Assembly (NCBI GenBank): GCA_913776965.1
Contig: CAJYQL010000060.1
Span: 1 to 55,582 of the forward strand
DNA length: 55,582 bases
From: an uncultured Xylophilus sp.
GTDB lineage: Bacteria > Pseudomonadota > Gammaproteobacteria > Burkholderiales > Burkholderiaceae_C
Direction of reading: 5' to 3'
Shown here: piece after piece, positions 1 through 9,793 of the stretch
Layout of the letters: each line of letters opens with the position of its first letter
Numbering within the stretch: the first letter of the stretch is position 1
Program-made: the position numbers and the translations under genes
The notes under the pieces: model-generated
What the model was told of the DNA's origin: nothing
Seen by the model: only the letters and a program-made list of their open reading frames with translations
The model's database searches: none

Positions 1-1439
1 GCCTCCATCGGCCGGTCGCGCACGTCCTGCACGCTGAGCGCGCTGGCGATGATCAGCACCTCTTCCAGCGCACCGCGGTCGCGGCCCTCCAGGATCATCC
101 GGCCGATGCGCGGGTCGAGCGGCAGCCGCGAGAGCTGCCGGCCGACCTCGGTCAGCTCGTTGGCCTCGTCCACCGCACCAAGTTCGGCCAGCAGCTGGTA
201 GCCGTCGGCGATCGCGCGGCCCGACGGCGCCTCCAAGAACGGGAAGCGCGCCACGTCGCCCAGGTGCAGCGACTTCATCCGCAGGATGACGCCGGCGAGC
301 GACGAGCGCAGGATCTCCGGGTCGGTGAAGCGCGGCCGGCCGAGGAAGTCCTGCTCGTCGTAGAGCCGGATGCAGATGCCGTTGGCGACCCGGCCGCAGC
401 GGCCGGCACGCTGGTTGGCCGCCGCCTGGCTGACCGGCTCGACCAGCAGCTGCTCGACCTTGCTGCGGAAGGAATAGCGCTTGACCCGGGCGGTGCCGGC
501 GTCGATCACGTAGCGGATGCCCGGCACGGTGAGCGAGGTCTCGGCCACGTTGGTGGCGAGCACGATGCGCCGGCCGGTGTGACCGTCGAAGACCCGGTCC
601 TGCTCGGCCTGCGACAGGCGCGCGAACAGCGGCAGCACTTCGGCATGGCGCAGTACCGGCTGGTGCGCCAGGTGGCCGCGCAGATGGTCGGCGGCCTCGC
701 GGATCTCGCGCTCGCCGGGCAGGAAGACCAGGATGTCGCCGCCCGCACCGCCGGCCCAGAGCTCGTCCACCCCGTCGGCGATCGCCTCGTTCAGGCCATA
801 GTCGCGCGATTCCTCGAACGGGCGCCAGCGCTGCTCGACCGGGAAGGTGCGGCCCGACACATGGATCACCGGCGCCGGCCCCTTGGCCGACGCGAAATGC
901 TGCGCGAACCGGTCGGCGTCGATCGTGGCCGAGGTGACGACGATCTTCAGGTCGGGCCGGCGCGGCAGGATCTCGCGCAGGTAGCCGAGCAGGAAGTCGA
1001 TGTTCAGACTGCGTTCATGGGCCTCGTCGATGATGATCGTGTCGTAGGCCTTCAGCAGCGGGTCGGTCTGCGTCTCCGCGAGCAGGATGCCGTCGGTCAT
1101 CAGCTTGACCGACGCGTCCTTCGACAGCCGGTCCTGGAACCGGACCTTGAAGCCGACCACCTCGCCGAGCGGCGTCTGCAGTTCCTCCGCGATCCGCTTG
1201 GCCACCGACGACGCAGCGATCCGTCGCGGCTGGGTGTGGCCGATCAGCCGCCCCCGGCCCGGTTCGGCGTTCAGCTTGCCGCGTCCCATCGCCAGGGCGA
1301 TCTTCGGGATCTGCGTAGTCTTGCCGGAGCCGGTCTCGCCCGAGACGATGACGACCTGGTGAGCCTCCATCGCGGCCTGGATTTCGTCGCGGCGGGCGGA
1401 GACGGGAAGGGATGCGGGAAAGTCGATGCGGAGGGTCAC
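1..1439 (-). CDS. hrpA: ATP-dependent RNA helicase HrpA, N-terminal part (cut by window edge)
   Basis: DEAH-box RNA helicase. The minus-strand translation from a GTG at 1439 shows Walker [10 protein letters not shown] near residue 40, the DEAH box ([10 protein letters not shown]), the SAT motif (VVTSATID), the motif V/VI region with QRAGRCGR, and the start of the helicase-associated region. HrpA proteins are about 1300 aa, so roughly two thirds, including the C-terminal DUF3418-type region, lies outside the window. The GTG is chosen because it opens the conserved N-terminus and an AT-rich -10-like GATAAT lies only 6 bases upstream, with no Shine-Dalgarno sequence. E. coli HrpA has been linked to mRNA processing and ribosome rescue; nothing here shows its exact targets. 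It is divergent from the vapBC pair. Confidence 0.93.
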   Translation of the reverse strand, partial: MTLRIDFPASLPVSARRDEIQAAMEAHQVVIVSGETGSGKTTQIPKIALAMGRGKLNAEPGRGRLIGHTQPRRIAASSVAKRIAEELQTPLGEVVGFKVRFQDRLSKDASVKLMTDGILLAETQTDPLLKAYDTIIIDEAHERSLNIDFLLGYLREILPRRPDLKIVVTSATIDADRFAQHFASAKGPAPVIHVSGRTFPVEQRWRPFEESRDYGLNEAIADGVDELWAGGAGGDILVFLPGEREIREAADHLRGHLAHQPVLRHAEVLPLFARLSQAEQDRVFDGHTGRRIVLATNVAETSLTVPGIRYVIDAGTARVKRYSFRSKVEQLLVEPVSQAAANQRAGRCGRVANGICIRLYDEQDFLGRPRFTDPEILRSSLAGVILRMKSLHLGDVARFPFLEAPSGRAIADGYQLLAELGAVDEANELTEVGRQLSRLPLDPRIGRMILEGRDRGALEEVLIIASALSVQDVRDRPME

Positions 1440-1445
1440 AGCCCG

Positions 1446-1478
1446 ATTATCGCATTGCACGAGTTCACGTGCTACACT
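1446..1478. promoter_or_regulatory. Divergent hrpA/vapB promoter region with a GCACG-N6-CGTGC palindrome
   Basis: The 72 bases between hrpA and vapB hold GATAAT read toward hrpA (1451-1446), 6 bases before its GTG. Read toward vapB there is TACACT (1473-1478), and between them a GCACG-N6-CGTGC inverted repeat (1457-1472). A palindrome abutting the -10 is where a ribbon-helix-helix antitoxin would be expected to autorepress. No good -35 is visible for either direction. Confidence 0.4.
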
Positions 1479-1511
1479 GGTTTTCGTGTCCCTGTTCGCC
1501 ACGGTGCTGCC

Positions 1512-1808
1512 ATGACCAACCTCACCATTGCCCTCGACGAGAACGTCGTCCGCCAGGCCCGCGTGCGTGCGATCCACGAAGGCACCTCGGTCAGCGCCAA
1601 GATCCGGGAATTCCTGACCGACTACGCGCAGGGCGGCAGCCGCCAGCAGTCGGCCGCCCAGGCCTTCGTGGCCGCCGCGCGCCGCAGCCGCGCCAACAGC
1701 GAAGGCGCCCGCTGGTCGCGCGACGATGCCTACGAACGCGCCTACCCCGGCGCCCCCGGTGCTGTCGGCACGGCCGGCGCGGGGTCGCCCGCGGGCACGG
1801 ACGCATGA
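1512..1808 (+). CDS. VapB-like antitoxin (ribbon-helix-helix)
   Basis: A 98-residue protein. Its first 45 residues ([20 protein letters not shown], then a serine-containing segment leading into IREFLTDY) fit a CopG/Arc-type ribbon-helix-helix DNA-binding fold. The remainder is a polar, then Ala/Gly-rich tail of the kind that wraps the toxin. It overlaps the PIN-domain gene by four bases (ATGA, 1805-1808), the usual arrangement of VapBC modules. The reading frame is open far upstream across hrpA antisense, but the start is set at 1512 because the RHH begins there and upstream sequence is hrpA coding. As an antitoxin it should neutralise the PIN RNase and repress its own promoter; both roles are inferred. 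Confidence 0.8.
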   Translation: MTNLTIALDENVVRQARVRAIHEGTSVSAKIREFLTDYAQGGSRQQSAAQAFVAAARRSRANSEGARWSRDDAYERAYPGAPGAVGTAGAGSPAGTDA

Positions 1809-2227
1809 TCTGTTTCTTCGACACGAACATCCTGCTCTACACGGTGGATGCGTCGGACCCGGTGCGCCAGGAGGCGGCGATCGCCTGCTTCGAGCGCGCG
1901 GCGGCCGAACATACGGTGGTGCTCAGTACCCAGGTGCTGCAGGAGTTCTACAACATCGGCACCCGCAAGCTGCGCCCGCCGCTCAGCCCGCGCGAAGCCC
2001 AGCACCAAGTGCAGCAGCTCTGCGCGTTCGAGGTGATCGGCAGCTCGGCGCAGAGCATCCAGGCCGGCATCGACCTCGCGCAGCAGCACCGCCTGTCGTG
2101 GTGGGACGCCCTCATCTTGGAAGCGGCGCTGCGCGCGCACGCCGATGTGCTCTACACCGAAGACGGCACGCATGGACAGAAGTTCGGCAGCCTGACCGTC
2201 GTGAACCCCTTCCGCTCGACTGACTGA
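1805..2227 (+). CDS. VapC-like PIN-domain toxin
   Basis: A 140-residue PIN-domain protein. The N-terminus [15 protein letters not shown] carries the first catalytic Asp (FDTNIL). A central Glu (LQEFYNIG) and the C-terminal cluster [11 protein letters not shown] followed by [10 protein letters not shown] supply the other acidic residues of the Mg2+-dependent RNase site. Length and order match VapC ribonucleases. It starts inside the stop of the antitoxin gene, so translation is probably coupled. VapC toxins cleave tRNA or rRNA; the target here cannot be read from sequence. argA follows after 7 bases, so some readthrough into argA is possible. Confidence 0.85.
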   Translation: MICFFDTNILLYTVDASDPVRQEAAIACFERAAAEHTVVLSTQVLQEFYNIGTRKLRPPLSPREAQHQVQQLCAFEVIGSSAQSIQAGIDLAQQHRLSWWDALILEAALRAHADVLYTEDGTHGQKFGSLTVVNPFRSTD

Positions 2228-2234
2228 ACCCGCC

Positions 2235-3584
2235 ATGTCCGCCGTCTTCAATTTCACCTTCGTGCCGTGGTTCCGCTCGGTCGCGCCCTACATCCACCTG
2301 CACCGCGGCAAGACGTTCGTGGTGGCCCTGGCCGGCGAGGCGATCGCCGCCGGCAAGCTGCCCTCGGTCGCCCAGGACCTGGCGCTGATCCAGAGCATGG
2401 GCGTGAAGGTCGTGCTGGTGCACGGCTTCCGTCCGCAGGTCAACGAGCAGCTCGCGGCCAAGGGCCATGCGGCGCTGTATTCGCACGGTATCCGCATCAC
2501 CGACGGCGTGGCGCTCGACTGCGCCCAGGAGGCGGCCGGCCAGCTGCGCTACGAGATCGAGGCCGCCTTCAGCCAGGGCCTGCCGAACACGCCGATGGCG
2601 GGCGCGCAGGTGCGCGTCATCTCCGGCAACTTCGTGACGGCGCGTCCGGTCGGCATCGTCGACGGCGTGGACTTCAAGCACTCCGGCCTGGTCCGCAAGG
2701 TGGACACCGCCGGCATCCTGCGCTCGCTCGACTTCGGCGCGATGGTGCTGCTCTCGCCCTTCGGCTTCTCCCCCACTGGCGAAGCCTTCAACCTGACGAT
2801 GGAGGAAGTGGCGACCCGGGTCGCGTCGGAACTGCAGGCCGACAAGCTGATCTTCCTGACCGAGACGCCGGGCATACGCCAATCGCCGCAGGAACCCGAA
2901 GGCGAGGACAACCCCATCGACACCGAGATGCCGCTGGCCGCCGCCGAAGCGCTGCTCGCCCAGCTGCCGCCGGCGCAACTGCCGACCGATCCGGCGTTCT
3001 ACCTGCAGCACTGCGTGCGCGCCTGCAAGGCCGGTGTCGAGCGCAGCCACATCATCCCGTTCGCGGTCGACGGCTCGCTGCTGCTGGAGGTCTACGTGCA
3101 CGACGGCATCGGCACGATGGTGATCGACGAGAAGCTGGAGGAAGTGCGGCAGGCCACCGGCGACGACGTGAGCGGCATCCTGCAGCTGATCGAGCCGTTC
3201 GAGAAGGACGGCACGCTGGTCAAGCGCAACCGCACCGAGATCGAGCGCGACGCCGACCACTACACGATCCTGGAGCACGACGGCGTGATCTTCGCCTGCG
3301 CGGCGCTCTACCCCTATCCGGAAGCGCGCACCGGCGAGATGGCGGCGGTGACCGTGTCACCCCAGAGCCAGGGCCAGGGCGACGGCGACAAGATCGTGCG
3401 GCGCATCGAGCAGCGCGCCCGCGCAATGGGCCTGACCAGCATCTTCGTGCTGACGACCCGCACCATGCACTGGTTCCTGAAGCGCGGCTTCCAGCCGGTC
3501 GATCCCGACTGGCTGCCGGAGGCCCGCAAGCGCAAATACAACTGGGACCGCAAGAGCCAGGTCCTGGTGAAGAAGCTGGTCTGA
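2235..3584 (+). CDS. argA: Amino-acid N-acetyltransferase (N-acetylglutamate synthase)
   Basis: A 449-residue two-domain ArgA catalysing acetyl-CoA + L-glutamate to N-acetylglutamate, the first step of arginine synthesis. Residues ~25-290 are the amino-acid-kinase fold that binds arginine as feedback inhibitor (VVLVHGFRPQVNEQL near 57; STGEAFNLTMEE-type segment near 180). Residues ~300-449 are a GNAT domain with an acetyl-CoA loop (QGQGDGDKIVRRIEQRA) and the terminal KYNWDRKSQVL signature typical of ArgA. Length matches the family. The start at 2235 has no obvious Shine-Dalgarno and lies 7 bases after vapC, so translational coupling is likely. Confidence 0.95.
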   Translation: MSAVFNFTFVPWFRSVAPYIHLHRGKTFVVALAGEAIAAGKLPSVAQDLALIQSMGVKVVLVHGFRPQVNEQLAAKGHAALYSHGIRITDGVALDCAQEAAGQLRYEIEAAFSQGLPNTPMAGAQVRVISGNFVTARPVGIVDGVDFKHSGLVRKVDTAGILRSLDFGAMVLLSPFGFSPTGEAFNLTMEEVATRVASELQADKLIFLTETPGIRQSPQEPEGEDNPIDTEMPLAAAEALLAQLPPAQLPTDPAFYLQHCVRACKAGVERSHIIPFAVDGSLLLEVYVHDGIGTMVIDEKLEEVRQATGDDVSGILQLIEPFEKDGTLVKRNRTEIERDADHYTILEHDGVIFACAALYPYPEARTGEMAAVTVSPQSQGQGDGDKIVRRIEQRARAMGLTSIFVLTTRTMHWFLKRGFQPVDPDWLPEARKRKYNWDRKSQVLVKKLV

Positions 3585-3609
3585 TCCCGGCACCGCCCGC
3601 CTGCCCACC

Positions 3610-5337
3610 ATGGAAGCCCCGCTGATCCTCGACCTGCTGGAAAGCCTGGGCATCGCGGCCTGCACCTTCGACGGGCAGGACTGCACCGAGCGGTGGAACG
3701 GCACCTTCCTGCACTTCTTCCCGGAGCACGCCGGCCGGATCCACCGCGGCGAACCCTACGAGGAGAACCTGCGCCGCTTCTACCGCGGCCGGCTGTCGGC
3801 CGACGAAATGCCGCTGATGGAGCGCTACGTCGCCGACGGCGTGGCGCGGCACCGCAGCCAGTCCCAGCCCTACGTCTTCCAGCACCGCGACCGCTGGCTG
3901 CGGGTCGCGTCGCTGCCGGGCCAGGACGGCCACCGGGTGCGGATCTGGGTGGAGATCGCCTCGCCGGAGCGCGCGACGGTGTCGCCGTTCGGCATGCTGA
4001 GCCTGGAGTCGGGCTCGCCCTACGACAAGCTCGCCGAAGGGGTGCTGGTGCTCGATCCGGACGGGCTGGCGCGCAGCTACAACCCGGCGTTCGCCCAGCT
4101 CTACCGCGTTGCCGCCCCGGCAGTGGTGCTCGGCCGCAGCTACGGCGACATCGTGGCGCAGGTCTGGCGCGAGGCCGGCGACCGGACGCCGCAGGACCCG
4201 GTCCAGCGCAGCGCCCAGCTCCACGAATACCAGCGCTTTCCCGGAGCACCGTTCGAGGTCTCCCTGCCCGACGACCGCTGGATGCGGGTGATCGTGCACC
4301 CGACCCAGGACGGGCAGCAGATCAGCATGCACAGCGACATCACCCAGCTGATCCGCCAGCAGCGCGATCTGCGCGCCGCCGAGCTGCGGGCGCGCGAGAG
4401 CGAAGCCCGCTTTCGCGGTGCCTTCGACCAGGCGGGCATCGCCACCTGCATGCTGGACGCCTTCACGCTGCGGTTCGTCGCCGTGAACGACGCACTGTGC
4501 CGCCTGGCCGCGATGCCGCGCGACGCCCTGCTCGCCTGCCATTTCGGCGATGTCGCGGAGATCGCCGGCATCTCGCCCCTGACCGGCCTGATGGCGGAAC
4601 TGCGCAGCGGCCTCACCCACTTCCTGCAGCGCGAAGGCCGGCTGACGCGGACCGACGCGGCCCCGATCCCGGTGCAGCTCTCCTTCACGCCGATCCGCGA
4701 CGCGCAGGGCCGCGTCGCCTCGCTGATGGTGCACCTGGAAGACATCCGACTGCGCAAACGCGCCGAAGAGCAGCGCGACGAATTGCTGCAGCGGCTGGAA
4801 CACCAGGCCACGCACGACATGCTCACCGGCCTCGCGAACCGGATGTTGCTGCAGCAGTCGCTCGCCGACGCGACCGGCCCGATGGCGGCAGACGGCCCGC
4901 CGCGGTCGCACGCCCTGTGCTACCTCGACCTGGACGGCTTCAAGCGCATCAACGATTCGGGCGGCCACGCGGCAGGCGACGCGGCACTGCAGTCGGCCGC
5001 CGCCCTGTTCGGATCGTGCGTGCGACCCGGCGACTTGGTGGCCCGCATCGGCGGCGACGAATTCGCGGTGGTGCTGTGGAACTGCGGCGAGGCCGACGCG
5101 CGCGCAGTGGCCGAACGCATCGTCGCGCTCCTGCAGGAGCGCGGCTTCGGCTGGCAGGGCACGCACTACCCGCTCGGGGTGAGCATCGGCCTGCACGTCT
5201 TCGGCCCGGACGATTCGCCGGACCGTGCCATGGCCCAGGCCGATGCGGCCTGCTATGCCGCCAAGCGCGCCGGCCGCGGCCAGGTCCGCATCAGCAGCGG
5301 CGGCGGGAGTGCTACGGGCGGATCAGCCGCGCCGTAG
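3610..5337 (+). CDS. PAS-PAS-GGDEF diguanylate cyclase
   Basis: A 575-residue cytosolic protein without membrane segments. Residues ~15-110 look like a degenerate PAS-like region, ~130-245 a PAS domain and ~265-385 a second clear PAS (ARFRGAFDQAGIATCMLD and the PIRDAQGRVASLMVHLEDI end). Residues ~395-565 form a GGDEF domain. The intact signature ARIGGDEFAVVLW and the DLDGFKRIND metal site predict active c-di-GMP synthesis from two GTP. RPGD five residues before GGDEF is a consensus RxxD inhibitory site, so product feedback is expected. The signal sensed by the PAS domains is unknown. The 3' end overlaps the convergent dsbB stop by 15 bases. Confidence 0.9.
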   Translation: MEAPLILDLLESLGIAACTFDGQDCTERWNGTFLHFFPEHAGRIHRGEPYEENLRRFYRGRLSADEMPLMERYVADGVARHRSQSQPYVFQHRDRWLRVASLPGQDGHRVRIWVEIASPERATVSPFGMLSLESGSPYDKLAEGVLVLDPDGLARSYNPAFAQLYRVAAPAVVLGRSYGDIVAQVWREAGDRTPQDPVQRSAQLHEYQRFPGAPFEVSLPDDRWMRVIVHPTQDGQQISMHSDITQLIRQQRDLRAAELRARESEARFRGAFDQAGIATCMLDAFTLRFVAVNDALCRLAAMPRDALLACHFGDVAEIAGISPLTGLMAELRSGLTHFLQREGRLTRTDAAPIPVQLSFTPIRDAQGRVASLMVHLEDIRLRKRAEEQRDELLQRLEHQATHDMLTGLANRMLLQQSLADATGPMAADGPPRSHALCYLDLDGFKRINDSGGHAAGDAALQSAAALFGSCVRPGDLVARIGGDEFAVVLWNCGEADARAVAERIVALLQERGFGWQGTHYPLGVSIGLHVFGPDDSPDRAMAQADAACYAAKRAGRGQVRISSGGGSATGGSAAP

Positions 5338-5829
5338 CCGCAGCAGCACGCCCAGCAGCGCCAGGCCTAGCAGGACGAAACACACGAAAGACCAGTTGGC
5401 GATCGAGCCGCCGAGGAAGGTCCAGTCGATCGCGGTGCAGTCGCCGCTGCCCTTGAAGATCATCGGGATCGCGCGCTTCAACGGGAAGGTCTCGATCATT
5501 CCGTAGAAGTCGCGGCTGCAGGAGGCGAATTCCGGCGGGTACCACTGCAGCCAGCTCTGCCGCGCCGCGACGAAGGCGCCGAAGGCCGCCGCCGCCACGC
5601 CGAGCGACCCGGCACCGATCCACAAGCCTTTTCGGCCGCTGGCGCCCGCCACGCCTGCGCAGACAGCTACCAAAATGAGAGCGTAACGCTGGACGATGCA
5701 CATCGGGCAGGGCTCCAGTCCGACGACGTGCTGCAGATACAGCCCGAACGCCAGCATCGCCACGCAGGCCGCCGCCACCAGACCGAACACCCGCCGCAGC
5801 GACCGCGCCCTCCCCGTTGCCACACCCAT
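5323..5829 (-). CDS. dsbB: Disulfide bond formation protein B
   Basis: A 168-residue inner-membrane quinone-linked oxidase that re-oxidises periplasmic DsbA. It has four hydrophobic segments, the first periplasmic loop with the CPMC redox pair (residues 41-44) and the second loop with Cys pair at ASC and SGDC (about residues 103 and 129). It begins 13 bases after cysA and is the last gene of the seven-gene minus-strand cluster. Residues 50-68 (second membrane segment and short loop) are encoded by a copy of the dispersed two-hairpin repeat, yet the frame is intact and the key cysteines lie outside it. Confidence 0.95.
   Translation of the reverse strand: MGVATGRARSLRRVFGLVAAACVAMLAFGLYLQHVVGLEPCPMCIVQRYALILVAVCAGVAGASGRKGLWIGAGSLGVAAAAFGAFVAARQSWLQWYPPEFASCSRDFYGMIETFPLKRAIPMIFKGSGDCTAIDWTFLGGSIANWSFVCFVLLGLALLGVLLRLRRG
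5625..5682 (-). repeat. Dispersed two-hairpin repeat, copy A (inside dsbB)
   Basis: On the minus strand a 17-base GCT-N10-TAGC unit (5682-5666) is followed after 3 bases by CTGCGCAGGC...GCGGGCGCC, then GGCC and an A-run. The module layout is shared with the seven other copies in this window. It is read as residues 50-68 of DsbB. Confidence 0.75.
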
Positions 5830-5842
5830 CTGAGATCCCGTT

Positions 5843-6952
5843 CTATTCGACGAACACGCGGGCGCGCCGCGGTGTCAACACCAGCGTCTCGCCCTCGTGG
5901 AAGCCCTGTTCCTTGTACTGCTGCGCAGGAATCTGCGCCTCAATGATCGACTCCGTGCAGGAGCCGCCCGCCGATGGATCGTCGCCCACCGGGATAAGTT
6001 CCAGCCGGGCGATCGGGCCGACCACGATGGCGCGGCTGAGACGCGCGACGATGCCGCGCGGCCGGCCGTCCTCGTCGCGGCCGACGCCCTCGACGTGGCG
6101 CTCCACGTCGAAGTCGTGCGGGCGCACGTAAGCGGCGGCTTTCGCGTCCTGCACCGCCGCATGCTCGGGTGCCGCGATCTGCAGGCCGTCGAGGTGGACC
6201 TCGCCCTCGTGGGCGCGGCCGTGGAACAGGTTCACGTCGCCCAGGAAGCCGTAGACGAACGGGCTCGCCGGATGGTCCCAGACTTCCTGCGGCGAGCCGC
6301 TCTGCTCGATCCGGCCCTTGTTGATCACCACCACCCGGTCGGCCACTTCCAGCGCTTCCTCCTGGTCGTGGGTCACGAAGATGCTGGTCACATGCAGCTC
6401 GTCGTGCAGCCGGCGCAGCCAGCGGCGCAGTTCCTTGCGGACCTTGGCGTCGAGCGCACCGAACGGCTCGTCGAGCAGCAGCACCTTCGGCTCGACCGCC
6501 AGCGCACGCGCCAGTGCGATACGCTGCCGCTGGCCGCCGGAGAGCTGCGACGGGTAGCGGTCGGCCAGCCAGTCGAGCTGCACCAGGTTGAGCAGCGAAT
6601 GCACCTTCTCCTTGATGAAGGCCTCGCTCGGACGCTGGCCGCGCGGCTTGACCCGCAAGCCGAAGGCGACGTTCTCGAACACCGTCATGTGGCGGAACAG
6701 AGCGTAGTGCTGGAACACGAAGCCGACGTTGCGGTCGCGCACATGCTTGTCGGTCGCGTCTTCGCCCGCGAACAGGATGCTGCCGGTGTCGGCCGTTTCC
6801 AGCCCGGCGATGATGCGCAGCAGCGTGGTCTTGCCGCAGCCCGACGGGCCGAGCAGCGCGATCAGTTCGCCGGACGCGATGTCGAGGTTCACGTCGCGCA
6901 GCGCCTGGAAATCGCCGAAAAGCTTGCTGACGTTGCGGATTTCGATACTCAT
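5843..6952 (-). CDS. cysA: Sulfate/thiosulfate ABC transporter ATP-binding protein
   Basis: A 369-residue ATPase of the sulfate importer. Walker [10 protein letters not shown] (~residue 33), Q-loop, signature LSGGQRQR (~140), Walker [13 protein letters not shown] and the switch His in FVTHDQEEA are all present. A C-terminal ~120-residue regulatory domain (TOBE-like) follows. The start at 6952 ([10 protein letters not shown]) fits the family; the frame is open further upstream but overlaps cysW. It lies 19 bases after cysW and 13 before dsbB. Confidence 0.96.
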   Translation of the reverse strand: MSIEIRNVSKLFGDFQALRDVNLDIASGELIALLGPSGCGKTTLLRIIAGLETADTGSILFAGEDATDKHVRDRNVGFVFQHYALFRHMTVFENVAFGLRVKPRGQRPSEAFIKEKVHSLLNLVQLDWLADRYPSQLSGGQRQRIALARALAVEPKVLLLDEPFGALDAKVRKELRRWLRRLHDELHVTSIFVTHDQEEALEVADRVVVINKGRIEQSGSPQEVWDHPASPFVYGFLGDVNLFHGRAHEGEVHLDGLQIAAPEHAAVQDAKAAAYVRPHDFDVERHVEGVGRDEDGRPRGIVARLSRAIVVGPIARLELIPVGDDPSAGGSCTESIIEAQIPAQQYKEQGFHEGETLVLTPRRARVFVE

Positions 6953-6971
6953 GGGAACAGTCCTGTAATGG

Positions 6972-7925
6972 TCAGCGGAGCGCGCCGGCAGCCGGCGTGG
7001 CGGGGCCGGCCGACAGCGGCGCCTCGGGCGGCAGCTCGGCCGACAGACGCCGCTCGCGCTCGTGCCGCCATTCGACGATGGATTTGATGACCAGCGTGAC
7101 CAGCGCGAGCAGCGCCAGCAGCGACGCCACCGCGAAGGCCGCGACCGACTGGTACTCGTTGTAGAGGATCTCGACGTGCAGCGGCACCGTGTTGGTCTGG
7201 CCCCGGATGTGGCCCGACACCACCGACACCGCGCCGAACTCGCCCATCGCGCGGGCATTGCACAGGATCACCCCGTACATCAGGCCCCACTTGATGTTGG
7301 GCAGCGTCACGTGCCAGAATGTCTGCCAGCCGGTCGCGCCCAGCACGATCGCCGCCTGCTCCTCGTCGCTGCCCTGCGCCTGCATCAGCGGAATCAGTTC
7401 GCGTGCGATGAACGGGAAGGTGACGAACACCGTCGCCAGCACGATGCCCGGCACCGCGAAGATGATCTTGATGTCGTGCGCCGCCAGCCACGGGCCGAAC
7501 CAGCCCTGCGCGCCGAAGACCAGCACGTACATCAGGCCCGCGACTACCGGCGACACCGAGAACGGCAGGTCGACCAGCGTCGTGAGGAACGCCTTGCCCC
7601 GGAACTCGTACTTGGCGATCGCCCAGGCGGCGGCCACGCCGAACACCAGGTTGAGCGGGACCGAGATCGCCGCCGTCAGGAGCGTAAGCCGGATCGCGGC
7701 CCAGGCGTCGGGTTCGCGCAGGCCTTCCAGGTAGGCACCCCCCCCCTTGCGCAGCGCCTCGGTAAAGACAGCAGCAAGCGGGAGGATGAGGAACAGCACC
7801 ATGAAGACCAGCGCGATGCCGATCAGCGTATAGCGGACCCAGGCCGCTTCGGTGGTGCCGGCGCGGGTGCGCGCCTGCGGGCGCTGCGCGGCAGCGGCCC
7901 CGGGAGTCGTCGGGATCGCGCTCAT
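6972..7925 (-). CDS. cysW: Sulfate ABC transporter permease CysW
   Basis: A 317-residue inner-membrane permease with about six transmembrane helices and the cytoplasmic EAA loop ([20 protein letters not shown]) that docks CysA. Its start overlaps the cysT stop by four bases (ATGA). Codons 60-63 (KGGG) contain nine consecutive G on the coding strand (7746-7738), a possible slippage or phase-variation tract; the frame is intact here. The Ala/Pro-rich first 25 residues and the C-terminal tail after residue ~285 are low complexity. Confidence 0.95.
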   Translation of the reverse strand: MSAIPTTPGAAAAQRPQARTRAGTTEAAWVRYTLIGIALVFMVLFLILPLAAVFTEALRKGGGAYLEGLREPDAWAAIRLTLLTAAISVPLNLVFGVAAAWAIAKYEFRGKAFLTTLVDLPFSVSPVVAGLMYVLVFGAQGWFGPWLAAHDIKIIFAVPGIVLATVFVTFPFIARELIPLMQAQGSDEEQAAIVLGATGWQTFWHVTLPNIKWGLMYGVILCNARAMGEFGAVSVVSGHIRGQTNTVPLHVEILYNEYQSVAAFAVASLLALLALVTLVIKSIVEWRHERERRLSAELPPEAPLSAGPATPAAGALR

Positions 7926-8794
7926 GCCGGCATCCCCGCATGGCGACGCTGCCAGGCCTGCAGGCCGTTGATGACCAGCAGCAGCACGAAGGAGATCAGC
8001 AGCATCACCACCGCGACCGCGGTAGCGCCGGTGTAGTCGTACTGTTCCAGCTTGCCGATGATGATGAGGGGCGTGATTTCGGACACCATGGGCATGTTGC
8101 CGGCGATGAAGATGACGGAGCCGTATTCGCCGATCGCGCGGGCGAAGGCCATCGCGAAGCCTGTCAGCAGCGCCGGCATGATCGACGGCAGGATCACCTT
8201 GACGAAGGTCTGGAGCCGCGTCGCACCCAGGCAGGTCGCGGCCTCTTCCAGTTCCTTCTCGGCGTCTTCCAGCACCGGCTGCACGGTGCGCACCACGAAC
8301 GGCAGCCCGACGAAGATCAGCGCGATCACCACGCCTGCGGGCGTGAAGGCGAGCTTGATTCCGTGCGGCTCCAGGTACTGGCCGATCCAGCCGTTGCCGG
8401 CCAGGATCGCGGTCAGCGAGATGCCGGCGACGGCGGTGGGCAGTGCGAACGGCAGGTCCACCAGCGCATCCATGATCTTCTTGCCCGGAAACTTGTAGCG
8501 CACCAGCACCCAGGCCAGCAGCAGGCCGAAGACCAGGTTGACCAGCGCGGCGATCAGCGAGGCGCCGAAGGTCAGCCGGTAGGACGCCAGCACCCGCGGC
8601 GAGCTGACCGCCGCCCAGAACTGCTCGAGCGTCATCGAGAAGGTCTTCAGGAACAGGGCCGAGATCGGCACCAGCACGATCAGGCCCAGATAGAAGAGCG
8701 TGTAGCCGAGCGTCAGGCCGAAGCCCGGCAGCACGCGGCGGCCACGGCCGCGCGCGGCCGGCGCCGCCGGCATCGAAAGCGTCGCGTCGGCCAT
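7922..8794 (-). CDS. cysT: Sulfate ABC transporter permease CysT (CysU)
   Basis: A 290-residue permease partner of CysW with six hydrophobic segments and the EAA-type loop [20 protein letters not shown]. The [20 protein letters not shown]-terminal helix and [12 protein letters not shown] segment are characteristic of CysT. It starts directly at the stop of the binding-protein gene (8794/8795) and its stop overlaps cysW, so the transporter genes are translationally coupled. Confidence 0.95.
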   Translation of the reverse strand: MADATLSMPAAPAARGRGRRVLPGFGLTLGYTLFYLGLIVLVPISALFLKTFSMTLEQFWAAVSSPRVLASYRLTFGASLIAALVNLVFGLLLAWVLVRYKFPGKKIMDALVDLPFALPTAVAGISLTAILAGNGWIGQYLEPHGIKLAFTPAGVVIALIFVGLPFVVRTVQPVLEDAEKELEEAATCLGATRLQTFVKVILPSIMPALLTGFAMAFARAIGEYGSVIFIAGNMPMVSEITPLIIIGKLEQYDYTGATAVAVVMLLISFVLLLVINGLQAWQRRHAGMPA

Positions 8795-9793
8795 TTACTT
8801 GCCGACGGTGTAGATCTTGTCGAACTGGCCGCCGTCGTTGAAGTGGACCTTCTGCGCCTCGCCCAGGCCGCCGAACATCTCCTGCACGGTAAACAGCTGG
8901 ATCGGCTTGAACACGTCGGCATGGCGCTTGAGCACGGCCTGCGAGCGCGGACGCAGCGCATGCTTGGCGGCGATCTCCTGCGCCTCGTCGGAATACAGGT
9001 AGTCCAGGTAGGCCTTGGCGAGCTTGGCCGTGCCCTTCTTCGCGACGGTGCGCTCGACCACGGCGACCGGGTTCTCGGCCACCACGCTGATCGACGGATG
9101 CACCGCGTCGACCTTGCCTTCGCCGAATTCCTTGTTGATCGACACAACCTCGGATTCGAAGGTGATCAGCACGTCGCCGATGTTGCGCTGCAGGAAGGTG
9201 GTCGTCGCGGCACGGCCGCCGGAGGCGAGCACCGGCACGTTCTTGTAGAGCTTGGTCAGGAACTCGGCGGCCTGCGCATCGGTGCCGCCCTTCTTCTTCA
9301 CATAGCCCCAGGCACCCAGATAAGCGTAGCGGCCATTGCCGCCGGTCTTCGGGTTGACCACCACGACCTGCACGCCGGGCTTCACCAGGTCGTCCCAGTC
9401 CTTGATGTTCTTCGGATTGCCGTTGCGGGTCAGGAACAGCATCGTCGAGGTGGTCGGCGCCGCGTTGTCGGGGAAGCGCTTGTTCCAGTCCTTGGCGACC
9501 ACGCCGCGGTCGGCCAGGAAGTCGATGTCGGTCGAGGTGTTCATCGTCACCACGTCGGCATCGAGGCCGTCGGCCACCGCACGCGCCTGCGCGCTGGAGC
9601 CGCCGTGGGCCTGGTCGATCTTCACATCGACGCCAGCGGTCTTCTTGTAGTGCGCGGCGAACGCGGCGTTGTAGTCCTTGTAGAACTCGCGGGCCACGTC
9701 GTAGGAGGCGTTGAGCAGCGAATTCTGGGCGGAAGCGAGGGTCGATGCGGCGAGGGCGACGACGGCCAGGGCGGCCTTGAGACGGGTTTTCAT
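8795..9793 (-). CDS. sbp: Periplasmic sulfate-binding protein
   Basis: A 332-residue solute-binding protein with a Sec signal peptide ([23 protein letters not shown]) and the family pattern [20 protein letters not shown] right after cleavage. Further signatures are [13 protein letters not shown] (sulfate-coordinating Ser region), [18 protein letters not shown] and the [19 protein letters not shown]-terminus. It delivers sulfate to CysTWA. The start at 9793 is preferred because it opens the signal peptide; it overlaps the stop of the hydrolase gene by four bases. There is no clear Shine-Dalgarno, consistent with coupled translation. Confidence 0.95.
   Translation of the reverse strand: MKTRLKAALAVVALAASTLASAQNSLLNASYDVAREFYKDYNAAFAAHYKKTAGVDVKIDQAHGGSSAQARAVADGLDADVVTMNTSTDIDFLADRGVVAKDWNKRFPDNAAPTTSTMLFLTRNGNPKNIKDWDDLVKPGVQVVVVNPKTGGNGRYAYLGAWGYVKKKGGTDAQAAEFLTKLYKNVPVLASGGRAATTTFLQRNIGDVLITFESEVVSINKEFGEGKVDAVHPSISVVAENPVAVVERTVAKKGTAKLAKAYLDYLYSDEAQEIAAKHALRPRSQAVLKRHADVFKPIQLFTVQEMFGGLGEAQKVHFNDGGQFDKIYTVGK

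Noticed and set aside
264-1511. A long plus-strand frame that would extend the antitoxin to 514 residues
   Set aside because: It is antisense to hrpA, which shows intact helicase motifs on the minus strand; only the part from 1512 has RHH features.
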